Shown here: in pieces, positions 5,839-11,013 of the stretch
Numbering within the stretch: the stretch's first letter is position 1
Layout: each line of letters starts with the position of its first letter
NCBI GenBank assembly: GCA_030917625.1
Contig: JAUPUJ010000018.1
Coordinates: 1-11,014, forward strand
Direction: 5' to 3'
DNA: 11,014 nucleotides
Source of the DNA: Patescibacteria group bacterium
GTDB lineage: Bacteria > Patescibacteriota > Minisyncoccia > Phycocordibacterales > XYD1-FULL-46-19
Program-made: the position numbers and the translations under genes
The notes under the pieces: generated by a model
What the model was told of the DNA's origin: nothing
The model's database searches: none
The model's input: the letters and a program-made list of their open reading frames with translations, nothing else

Positions 5839-6165
5839 ATGACTGACTTACATTTACAAGTGTGCGTAGCTTGTGAGGGTACTGAATCCCCCCTTGGAGA
5901 GGCCGAGATTGCCAAATTATTACAAGACATAGAAGGTTGGGAGGTTGAGCGTCACTCTAAAATCATAAAAACTTATACTTTTACCGATTTTCACACTAGT
6001 ATAGATTTTATAAATAAAGTGGCCCAAATCGCGGAGCAAGAAGGACACCACCCCGATATCAACTTGCACCATTATAAAAAAGTCACCATTAGCCTCTCAA
6101 CTCACGCTATCGGCGGCCTATCAGAAAATGATTTTATCCTAGCTAGCAAAATTGATCATATTTAA
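5839..6165 (+). CDS. Pterin-4a-carbinolamine dehydratase
   Basis: A 108-aa protein of the PCD/DCoH family, which dehydrates 4a-hydroxytetrahydrobiopterin to quinonoid dihydrobiopterin. The signature EGHHPD (68-73) with H70, H71 and H78, and a further conserved H89 in STHAIGGLSENDF, supplies the expected catalytic histidines. The N-terminal CVACEG (9-14), the spaced L-x-E-x-E-I segment and W34 are also typical, and the length is complete. The usual partner, phenylalanine hydroxylase, is not in the window and would be unexpected in a reduced genome, so the substrate here may be another pterin, or the protein may have a non-canonical role (inference). It heads a two-gene unit: its TAA is followed after one base by the ATG of a pseudouridine synthase. 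The predicted message is nearly leaderless. Confidence 0.93.
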   Translation: MTDLHLQVCVACEGTESPLGEAEIAKLLQDIEGWEVERHSKIIKTYTFTDFHTSIDFINKVAQIAEQEGHHPDINLHHYKKVTISLSTHAIGGLSENDFILASKIDHI

Positions 6166-6166
6166 A

Positions 6167-6868
6167 ATGACTCGAATTAATAAATACCTAGCGGAGCACT
6201 ACCCCATCACCAGGAAGCAAGCTGACAACCTTATCACCCAAAAAAAGGTTTTTGTTAATGGTCAGTTAGCTCAAATAGGTCAAGCTATCGGTAATACCGA
6301 TAAAGTGGAAATTACCGAATTAGAAAAATTAGCTCAATATAAATATTTTATTTTAAACAAACCCAAAGGTATTGCCACTTTAAAATCGACACCTAATGAA
6401 AGAGATATCTACTCTATTGTTAAACTCCCCTTCAAAACTTTTCCAGTTGGCCGTTTAGACAAAATGTCCTCTGGACTAATCTTGCTGACCAATGACGGCA
6501 GATTGGGTGACAAATTATTAAACCCTAATAATAGTCATCAAAAAGAATATATTGTCACTACCGATAAAACAGTTAACAGTGACCACGTCAAACGCTTATC
6601 AAAAGGCTTAATGCTTGAAGGTGGTTATAAAACAAAAAAAGCGACCGTTGTTCAGAGTAATGACAAAGAATTTCACATCACCCTAACTGAGGGCAAGAAA
6701 CATCAAATTAGACGCATGTGTGCCAAACTTGGTCTCCAAGTAGTAAAACTAGAACGAGTTAGGATAAATACCTTAAAATTAGAAGATTTCGCCTTACAAT
6801 CAGGAGATTTCGCCCAAATTACTGGCGATGTTTTAACTGAGTTCCTAAATACTATAAATTTCAAATAA
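6167..6868 (+). CDS. RsuA/RluB/RluF-type pseudouridine synthase (most like RluF)
   Basis: This 233-aa enzyme should isomerise a specific uridine in ribosomal RNA. It has an N-terminal S4 RNA-binding domain (about 2-48), the NKPKG motif (64-68), the catalytic GRLD with D98 followed by SSGL, the HQKEY block (124-128) and a C-terminal GKKHQIRRMC segment (176-185) followed by LERVRI. The HxKEY...TxDK spacing and the LER-x-RI ending look closest to RluF (23S rRNA), but RluB or RsuA specificity cannot be excluded. The frame opens upstream with TTG at 6152, but ATG 6167 is chosen because it begins exactly where family proteins begin (TRINKYLAE) and lies one base after the dehydratase stop (TAAAATG), a classic termination-reinitiation arrangement. 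No Shine-Dalgarno is seen. Confidence 0.93.
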   Translation: MTRINKYLAEHYPITRKQADNLITQKKVFVNGQLAQIGQAIGNTDKVEITELEKLAQYKYFILNKPKGIATLKSTPNERDIYSIVKLPFKTFPVGRLDKMSSGLILLTNDGRLGDKLLNPNNSHQKEYIVTTDKTVNSDHVKRLSKGLMLEGGYKTKKATVVQSNDKEFHITLTEGKKHQIRRMCAKLGLQVVKLERVRINTLKLEDFALQSGDFAQITGDVLTEFLNTINFK

Positions 6869-7004
6869 GGACCTCTGGGGATGATTGCCAAGAGGTCTAT
6901 CTTCATATAAAATAGTAACTGGAATACCAGAAAAAACAGGTTATCTGTGAGACCCAAAGAGTACAGAGACCCTATTTTGTAAGGTTATAGATCTTTCGAA
7001 CACA
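6869..7004 (+). other. Intergenic stretch, possible structured RNA or long 3' UTR
   Basis: No coding frame is convincing here. Visible pairings: GACCTCT (6870-6876) with AGAGGTC (6891-6897); AAAATAG (6909-6915) with CTATTTT (6972-6978), enclosing two small hairpins CTGG-AATA-CCAG (6919-6930) and ACAG-GTTAT-CTGT (6936-6948); and GGTCTAT (6894-6900) with ATAGATC (6987-6993), which would compete with the first hairpin. GAGACCC occurs twice (6949-6955, 6966-6972). A TATAAA (6853-6858) could start a separate transcript near 6865, and a terminator follows at 7006-7031. It matches no RNA family I recognise (not SRP RNA, tRNA or tmRNA). Short pairings are easily found by chance in AT-rich DNA, so this is tentative. 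Confidence 0.3.
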
Positions 7005-7005
7005 A

Positions 7006-7031
7006 ACGCCATGAGGCGTGTTTTTATTTTT
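7006..7031 (+). terminator. Plus-strand terminator downstream of the RluF-like gene
   Basis: ACGCC (7006-7010), loop ATGA, GGCGT (7015-7019), then GTTTTTATTTTTT. The short G-C stem with a long T tract is a good intrinsic terminator for transcripts from the pterin dehydratase operon or for the possible RNA at 6869-7004. Confidence 0.75.
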
Positions 7032-7044
7032 TCGTTTACCGACG

Positions 7045-7072
7045 AAAAAAGTGATTCATATGGGTGAATCAC
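7045..7072 (-). terminator. Minus-strand terminator downstream of trhO
   Basis: GTGATTCA (7051-7058) pairs perfectly with TGAATCAC (7065-7072). Read on the minus strand the stem is followed at once by TTTTTT (7050-7045). An adjoining 9-bp hairpin (7027-7035 with 7042-7050) reuses this T run as a stem arm. Confidence 0.75.
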
Positions 7073-7073
7073 A

Positions 7074-7108
7074 ACAAAAGGTCCATCTATATTAGATGGA
7101 CCTTTTGT
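7074..7108. terminator. 15-bp perfect hairpin after trhO, probably bidirectional
   Basis: 7074-7088 pairs perfectly with 7094-7108 around a 5-nt loop. Each arm ends in an A4/T4 run, so either strand can present a stem with a T-rich 3' side. It lies 17 bases beyond the trhO stop and is probably the first of two stacked terminators for that gene. Confidence 0.7.
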
Positions 7109-7124
7109 GTATAAATATTTATCT

Positions 7125-7994
7125 TTATTTAATAGCTACAGCCTCACGTAATCTATCTTTATGTAATTCAAAACAATTCTGACAACATAAAATTTTTCTG
7201 GACGGAGAAACTGAATCATCATTAGCATAATCTTCGGTCGCCACTTGGCAGTACAGACACTCACCCACAATCGGTCTATTTTCAGTTGGCACCACCGGAG
7301 TCACCATACGATTATCAAAAACAAAAAGAGTACCCTTAAAATTACTTGCCGGATATTTTTTCATATAAGTATGAATACCATCTTTTAACTGATACAGATT
7401 GGAAAAACCTTCTTTTTTGAGTAAACAGGTCGCCTTCTCACAACGAATACCCCCTGTGCACACAGCCACGACTTTTTTATCTTTCAAATTTTCCAGTTCT
7501 TTAAGTTTCTGTGGAAGATCACGAAAATTCTGAAGTCCAGGGTCAATAGTTTTTTCAAAATATCCAGACGCAATTTCATAATCATTTCTTAAATCTAAAA
7601 CTACGAAGTCTTCCCCATTTTGATACATTTTTTCTAGATCTTCAGCTGGGAGCTCAATCGCCGTCTCATTTTTAATATCAAAATCACCAGCTCCGAGAGT
7701 CACAATTTCTGGTCGAACTTTAATTTTTAGCTTAGTAAAAGCAGAACCAGTGCCCACACTTTCCTTAAACAAGATATCGGCAAATCTAGGATCTTGCTTT
7801 AGGGTTTCCATATACTGCTCCACATCACTATTTTTACCCTCTAAGGTGGCATTTATACCTTCTTTGGCTATAATCATGCGCCCTTTCAAATTAAGGCTCC
7901 CACCAAGCTTTTTCTGCTCGATTTTAAGACTTTCTGGGTCTGCGATATCTATAAATTTATAGAATAATATAACTGTATAGTCAGTATTTAACAT
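7125..7994 (-). CDS. trhO: tRNA uridine(34) hydroxylase TrhO (rhodanese family)
   Basis: This 289-aa member of the TrhO/YceA (UPF0176) family installs 5-hydroxyuridine at the tRNA wobble position in a prephenate-independent, oxygen-dependent reaction. It has the N-terminal domain beginning TVILFYKF and containing GRMIIAKEGINATL (39-52), then a rhodanese domain (about 120-215) with the CTGGIRC loop (179-185), whose first cysteine is the family's active-site residue. The C-terminal tail has CxxC (246, 249) and CCxxC (270-274) cysteines that look metal-binding. The frame is open to a GTG at 8021, but ATG 7994 is chosen: family proteins start just before the TVxLFYK strand, and an extended -10 box lies 7 nt upstream. 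It follows the YgjP-like gene by 35 nt, so co-transcription is also possible. Two hairpins after the stop end the transcript. Confidence 0.93.
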   Translation of the reverse strand: MLNTDYTVILFYKFIDIADPESLKIEQKKLGGSLNLKGRMIIAKEGINATLEGKNSDVEQYMETLKQDPRFADILFKESVGTGSAFTKLKIKVRPEIVTLGAGDFDIKNETAIELPAEDLEKMYQNGEDFVVLDLRNDYEIASGYFEKTIDPGLQNFRDLPQKLKELENLKDKKVVAVCTGGIRCEKATCLLKKEGFSNLYQLKDGIHTYMKKYPASNFKGTLFVFDNRMVTPVVPTENRPIVGECLYCQVATEDYANDDSVSPSRKILCCQNCFELHKDRLREAVAIK

Positions 7995-8001
7995 ATCAAA
8001 T

Positions 8002-8010
8002 ATACTACCA
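8002..8010 (-). promoter_or_regulatory. Extended -10 promoter of trhO
   Basis: The minus strand reads TGG then TAGTAT (hexamer 8002-8007), 7 nt before ATG 7994, with a partial -35 TTGCAG 16 bp further upstream. It predicts a leaderless message and supports ATG 7994 over the GTG at 8021, whose codons overlap the promoter. Confidence 0.5.
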
Positions 8011-8029
8011 AATTTTGCCACTTCTGCAA

Positions 8030-8593
8030 TTAAAAAATACTGGCCTCATGTTTTTTAAGAGCTCGCCGACAGTCCTTATAATTTACTATCCCTTTGCCCA
8101 CTTCAGACCAAAATAAAGTCGAATGATTCATATGTTTTAAGTGACACAATTCATGGACCACCACATAATCTACGAGCTCAACCGGTAATAAAAATAACTT
8201 ATAATTAAAATTAAGATTTTTATTAGAACTACAACTACCCCACCTGGTCTTTTGATTTCTAATATAGATTTTATTGTAATTAAAATTATAAACCTTATTC
8301 CATTCCTCTACTTTTTTAACAATCATATCGAGAGCCTCACCTTTATGTTTTTTATAGTGTTCAGCTGTAAAAACTTGTCTATCTTTTTTATCTTTATTTT
8401 TATCAATATGATGCCACACCCACAAGGCTTGTCTTTTTAAAAAATCCTCAGCTACACCCTCTTTAGCCATTGTAGGCAAAGTAACCACCACCCCATGTTT
8501 ATTTATTGATATTCTAACCCTCTGTGCTCGGGCATGATACTTAATTTTATACTCCAATAACCTGTCTTCTAAATAGATCTGTTTGTCTAACAT
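8030..8593 (-). CDS. YgjP-like metallopeptidase (M48-related)
   Basis: This 187-aa protein belongs to the YgjP/SprT-like zinc hydrolase family (formerly DUF45). The key region is TRWGSCSSNKNLNFNY (116-131) followed by the gluzincin-like VVHELCHLKHMNHSTLFW (145-162): H147 and H151 as zinc ligands, E148 as catalytic base and H157 as likely third ligand. The N-terminal half has the beta-strand pattern of the family (residues about 10-40, RAQRVRISI and VVVTLP). The length is typical of the short family form. Its substrate is not known; in bacteria it is often described as a putative metal-dependent hydrolase. Start ATG 8593 is supported by an extended -10 box 6 nt upstream. The gene ends 35 nt before trhO on the same strand and is divergent from rlmB. 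Confidence 0.9.
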   Translation of the reverse strand: MLDKQIYLEDRLLEYKIKYHARAQRVRISINKHGVVVTLPTMAKEGVAEDFLKRQALWVWHHIDKNKDKKDRQVFTAEHYKKHKGEALDMIVKKVEEWNKVYNFNYNKIYIRNQKTRWGSCSSNKNLNFNYKLFLLPVELVDYVVVHELCHLKHMNHSTLFWSEVGKGIVNYKDCRRALKKHEASIF

Positions 8594-8599
8594 TTAACA

Positions 8600-8608
8600 A
8601 TTATATCA
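8600..8608 (-). promoter_or_regulatory. Extended -10 promoter of the YgjP-like gene
   Basis: The minus strand reads TGA then a perfect TATAAT (hexamer 8600-8605), 6 nt before ATG 8593, predicting transcription to start at or next to the initiation codon. No Shine-Dalgarno. Confidence 0.68.
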
Positions 8609-8663
8609 AAAATATCTTCTACTCATACTTGCATATAAACACTAGGCATAGCAGTATATAGAC

Positions 8664-9404
8664 ATGAAATCCAACCAAGTTATTATCTATGGCAAATATG
8701 CCGTAATCGAAGCTTTGAAACACAAAGCTAAAATTGTCGAACGAATTTTTCTAGACGACAAAAAGAAAGATGATGCCCCCCTCATAAGTCTTATTAAAAA
8801 ATCAGCCCTTAAAATAGAAAATTTTACCACTCAACAATTATCCTCTCAAGCCAACCACCAAGGTGTGAGCGCTTTAATAAATCTCGACAAACTTCTTATT
8901 TCCTTTAAAACTTTTTCAGAATCTGTCTCTGTCACCCCCAGTAATGTTTTAATTCTACTTGATGAAATAGAAGACCCTCAAAATATAGGGGCTATTGTCC
9001 GGACCGCCACTGCTTTTGGGGCCACTGCTATTTTAATACCCAACCGTCGTAATGCTCCTATTTCTGGCAGTGTAGCCAAAATTTCAGCTGGCACTATTTT
9101 TAATATCCCCCTAGTAGAAATCGGCAATATTAATACCACTATTAAAACTCTAAAAGATAAGGGTTTTTGGATTTATGGTTTAGATGGCCGAGGTGAAAAA
9201 AATATTCACGAAGAAAAATTTGATGCTCCCACAGTCATAATTTTAGGCAATGAAGGTTCTGGCATTAGAACCAAAACCTTAAATCACTGTGATATTATCT
9301 TATCGATACCTATTAGCCCTAAATGTGAGTCTCTAAACGTCGCTACTGCTGGAGCTTTAGCTATGTTCCAGTGGAGCAAAAACCATCCCCAAGGTTTGCG
9401 TTAA
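8664..9404 (+). CDS. rlmB: 23S rRNA 2'-O-methyltransferase, TrmH/SpoU family (RlmB type)
   Basis: This 246-aa SPOUT methyltransferase probably 2'-O-methylates a guanosine in 23S rRNA using S-adenosylmethionine. The N-terminal substrate-binding domain (about 6-80) begins with the family's IYGKYAVIEAL. The catalytic domain carries all three SpoU motifs: DPQNIGAIVRTA (104-115, with N107 and R113), ILGNEGSGI (193-201, with E197) and the SLNVATAGALAMFQ knot segment (223-236). The length fits the RlmB/TrmH group 3 enzymes; exact target (G2251 in E. coli numbering) is assumed from the family. Upstream is TTGCAT (8629-8634) with a weak CAGTAT 17 bp later, ending 6 nt before ATG; there is no Shine-Dalgarno. 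It is divergent from the YgjP-like gene and ends 4 bases from the stop of the convergent DUF5663-like gene. Confidence 0.93.
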   Translation: MKSNQVIIYGKYAVIEALKHKAKIVERIFLDDKKKDDAPLISLIKKSALKIENFTTQQLSSQANHQGVSALINLDKLLISFKTFSESVSVTPSNVLILLDEIEDPQNIGAIVRTATAFGATAILIPNRRNAPISGSVAKISAGTIFNIPLVEIGNINTTIKTLKDKGFWIYGLDGRGEKNIHEEKFDAPTVIILGNEGSGIRTKTLNHCDIILSIPISPKCESLNVATAGALAMFQWSKNHPQGLR

Positions 9405-9408
9405 AAAC

Positions 9409-9723
9409 TTAAATATTTTCTTCTTTATTAGTGAGTGACAAAAATTCATCAAGAGTCGTAGCGGAAATTTTCTTAATCATTTCCGGCAAATCACTAATTT
9501 TAGTTTTTATGTAATTTAAAGCTTCGGTTTCTTTTTGAGTATCAACTAAATCAATAAAATGAGCTTGTTCTTCATCAGATAATTTTTCTAAAACAGCTAC
9601 ATTAATTCTTGACGAAATAATTTTTTCTAGCCGACCTAAAAATTCCTCTTGTTTATCGAGAGGTAAATGATCAAGCCCTAACTCTTTGGCTAAAGTTTCA
9701 ATATTAAAAATAAATGATGACAT
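9409..9723 (-). CDS. DUF5663-like small protein
   Basis: A 104-aa, mostly helical acidic protein. The order of an ELGLDHLPxxKQEEFLxRLxxII segment (14-36), a VLEKLSDEEQAHF block (44-56), and a DLPEMIKKISATTLDEFL block (78-95) matches my memory of DUF5663, a family seen mainly in Candidate Phyla Radiation genomes. Its function is unknown; the repeated short helices suggest a small protein-interaction bundle (inference). It is the second gene of a unit, 5 nt after the stop of a 71-aa gene, with no Shine-Dalgarno, so translation is probably coupled to the upstream gene. It ends 4 bases from rlmB with no terminator visible. The AT-rich codon use is like the large neighbours and unlike the three small plus-strand orphans. 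Confidence 0.65.
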   Translation of the reverse strand: MSSFIFNIETLAKELGLDHLPLDKQEEFLGRLEKIISSRINVAVLEKLSDEEQAHFIDLVDTQKETEALNYIKTKISDLPEMIKKISATTLDEFLSLTNKEENI

Positions 9724-9728
9724 AATAT

Positions 9729-9944
9729 TTAACCGACTTTTTTAGTGCGCTCACTACAGCCAATCTCTATTAAAGTTTTTCCCTCTTCGGCTATTCCCAC
9801 TGCAAATTTCCAAATCGGAGAATGATCCTCTGAATCTCTAACATTGACTTCCATTGTCTGTATTGCTTGATCTATATTTGCAACTATAGTTTCTAAACCA
9901 TCTTCTCCATTACTTGAACCAAAATTTTCAAAATTATTTATCAT
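9729..9944 (-). CDS. Unrecognised 71-aa acidic protein
   Basis: No family is recognised. The first 40 residues are acidic and Asn/Gly-rich (MINNFENFGSSNGEDG), followed by a likely helix (LETIVANIDQAIQTMEV, 17-33) and a segment around WKFAVGIAEEGKTLIEIGC (45-63) with one cysteine. There is no signal peptide or membrane helix. It is probably real: it follows a perfect TATAAT, has neighbour-like AT-rich codons, and is joined to the DUF5663-like gene by a 5-nt gap. The pair may act together, but nothing shows how. The start at 9944 is the first ATG after the promoter; the leader would be about 4-5 nt, with no ribosome binding site. Confidence 0.6.
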   Translation of the reverse strand: MINNFENFGSSNGEDGLETIVANIDQAIQTMEVNVRDSEDHSPIWKFAVGIAEEGKTLIEIGCSERTKKVG

Positions 9945-9955
9945 ATATTAGGTTA

Positions 9956-9961
9956 ATTATA
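9956..9961 (-). promoter_or_regulatory. Promoter -10 of the 71-aa/DUF5663 operon
   Basis: A perfect TATAAT on the minus strand, 11 nt before ATG 9944, with TTTACG (9978-9983) 16 bp upstream as partial -35. It gives a predicted leader of about 4-5 nt. Confidence 0.58.
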
Positions 9962-10021
9962 TACCCCAAAACTCATTCGTAAACTTTACGCCACCTTCAA
10001 AGTATACTCTAGAAAAAATTT

Positions 10022-10438
10022 CTACAACCAAAAACTAAATACAAAACCAGCGACTATAAATACAAATAATTGATAGCCGATCTGGATCAAAAAGCGAGCT
10101 TTAACTATATGTTTAGGGTCATTAGTCCACATACTAGAAGCTGCGATTGTTGGCACTATAAATGCAAACCAAATCAAAATAGCTGTTATTATAGGGTGCA
10201 ATAGAATAACCGACACTAAGATAGCGAGCATAGTCATCTGAACAAAAGTCATCACAAACTGGATCACGTACAAATGCATCGACTCTTTTTCCATCTTTTT
10301 TCTTGTCTCCAAATCAACCGCTGTCGCTCCTATAATTTCGAGCCACTTTGCTTTAAACCATTTTCCATACCACAGATAACCTAAAACCAATGAAATTACA
10401 CTGACCAAGAAAACTAAAAAATAAGGTATATCAAACAT
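10022..10438 (-). CDS. DUF1761 family membrane protein
   Basis: A 138-aa integral membrane protein with four hydrophobic helices (about 5-24, 56-80, 82-102 and 114-137), as expected for DUF1761. Typical features are the first-helix ending GYLWYGKWF (20-28) and the following KW-x-E-x-x-G segment, the IWFAFIVPTIAASSMW region (89-104), and the last helix GYQLFVFIVAGFVFSFW (121-137). The function of the family is not known. The start ATG 10438 is supported by an extended -10 (TGG-TATAAT) 6 nt upstream. It is divergent from the DUF1360-like membrane protein gene across 73 bp, and is followed after 77 bp by the 71-aa gene on the same strand, which has its own promoter. No clear terminator was found after its TAG stop. 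Confidence 0.85.
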   Translation of the reverse strand: MFDIPYFLVFLVSVISLVLGYLWYGKWFKAKWLEIIGATAVDLETRKKMEKESMHLYVIQFVMTFVQMTMLAILVSVILLHPIITAILIWFAFIVPTIAASSMWTNDPKHIVKARFLIQIGYQLFVFIVAGFVFSFWL

Positions 10439-10444
10439 GGCTTT

Positions 10445-10453
10445 ATTATACCA
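10445..10453 (-). promoter_or_regulatory. Extended -10 promoter of the DUF1761 gene
   Basis: The minus strand reads TGG then a perfect TATAAT (hexamer 10445-10450), 6 nt before ATG 10438. It predicts a leaderless message; no Shine-Dalgarno is present. Confidence 0.7.
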
Positions 10454-10499
10454 AAAATTATTACCACTTATAAAGTAGCTTTTAAATTAAAAAGTGGAT

Positions 10500-10505
10500 T
10501 ATAAT
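10500..10505 (+). promoter_or_regulatory. Promoter -10 of the DUF1360-like gene
   Basis: A perfect TATAAT ending 6 nt before ATG 10512; no good -35 or TGN extension. It lies inside the longer reading frame that opens at GTG 10494, which argues for ATG 10512 as the true start and for a leaderless transcript. Confidence 0.6.
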
Positions 10506-10511
10506 ATATCT

Positions 10512-10877
10512 ATGCCTCTCTTAAACTTAATTGTCACTTATCTACTAACCATCGCCACCATCGCTGGCCTAGTAACCCTCTGGAACAAATGGCTCAACGA
10601 TCATTTAAATTTACGAAAATTTATAACTAAAAAAATGGGGCCGTTTGCGCCCATGCTAACTTGCGATACTTGTTTTACCTTTTGGTGCACCCTCGCTTTT
10701 GTTTTTATATTTTCACCCCTTGGCCCTTTCATTTTAAATTTTACATCAAAAAACACCCACGATATCTTATCAATGATTTTGATAGAGTGGATGTCTTTAG
10801 GTTTTGGAGCCCTAACTCTACGTGTCTCATTTAGGGCTCTCCAAAAATATGCACGAAAAAAGTCTAAATCTAAATAA
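10512..10877 (+). CDS. DUF1360-like small membrane protein with CxxC motif
   Basis: A 121-aa membrane protein with hydrophobic helices at about 3-24, 57-76 and 87-108 and a basic tail (KKSKSK). The motif MLTCDTCFTFWCTL (48-61), with C51, C54 and W58, has the CxxCxxxW-type arrangement seen at the membrane border in DUF1360 proteins; family membership is judged from this motif and the topology and is not certain. The cysteine pair could bind metal or be redox active (inference). The function is unknown. A GTG at 10494 would add six residues, but the TATAAT at 10500-10505 overlaps that stretch, so ATG 10512 is preferred. Its last 8 bases overlap the 3' end of a convergent gene. Confidence 0.7.
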   Translation: MPLLNLIVTYLLTIATIAGLVTLWNKWLNDHLNLRKFITKKMGPFAPMLTCDTCFTFWCTLAFVFIFSPLGPFILNFTSKNTHDILSMILIEWMSLGFGALTLRVSFRALQKYARKKSKSK

Positions 10878-11013
10878 TGTTTTCTACTGGATAGCGTGTA
10901 CCTCTTTTAATGAAGTTAGTTTCAATATCAGCTAAAGAAAACTTATCTCTAAAAAAGTTTTCAATTGGTTCTACATCCATACCGTTTTTACAAGTATAAA
11001 CATCAGCTGACAC
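10870..11013 (-). CDS. C-terminal end of an unrecognised protein (cut by window edge)
   Basis: A minus-strand frame enters from the right edge and runs 47 codons to TAG (10870-10872). It is too short to assign. The visible end holds a single Cys in DVYTCKNG, then charged and aromatic residues (IENFFRDKF) and a basic patch (FIKRGTRYP) before the end VENII. Base use is like the ordinary genes of the window. I could not recognise the family. Its stop lies inside the end of the convergent DUF1360-like gene (8-base overlap), which fits the compact 3' ends elsewhere in this region. Confidence 0.55.
   Translation of the reverse strand: MSADVYTCKNGMDVEPIENFFRDKFSLADIETNFIKRGTRYPVENII

Noticed and set aside
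6703..6957. An 84-codon minus-strand frame across the end of the pseudouridine synthase.
   Set aside because: It overlaps conserved catalytic-domain sequence on the other strand and has no promoter, start signal or family resemblance.
6960..7020. A TTTCGAA segment (6994-7000) suggesting the T-loop of a tRNA.
   Set aside because: No acceptor stem, anticodon arm or CCA-adjacent pairing can be drawn around it.
7027..7108. The consecutive hairpins considered as a CRISPR or integron attC-like array.
   Set aside because: The hairpins have unrelated sequences, no regular repeat-spacer period and no nearby cas or integrase gene; terminators explain them.
10870..11013. Naming the truncated right-edge protein.
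   Set aside because: Only 47 C-terminal residues are visible, and the faint resemblances I considered were not strong enough to name a family.
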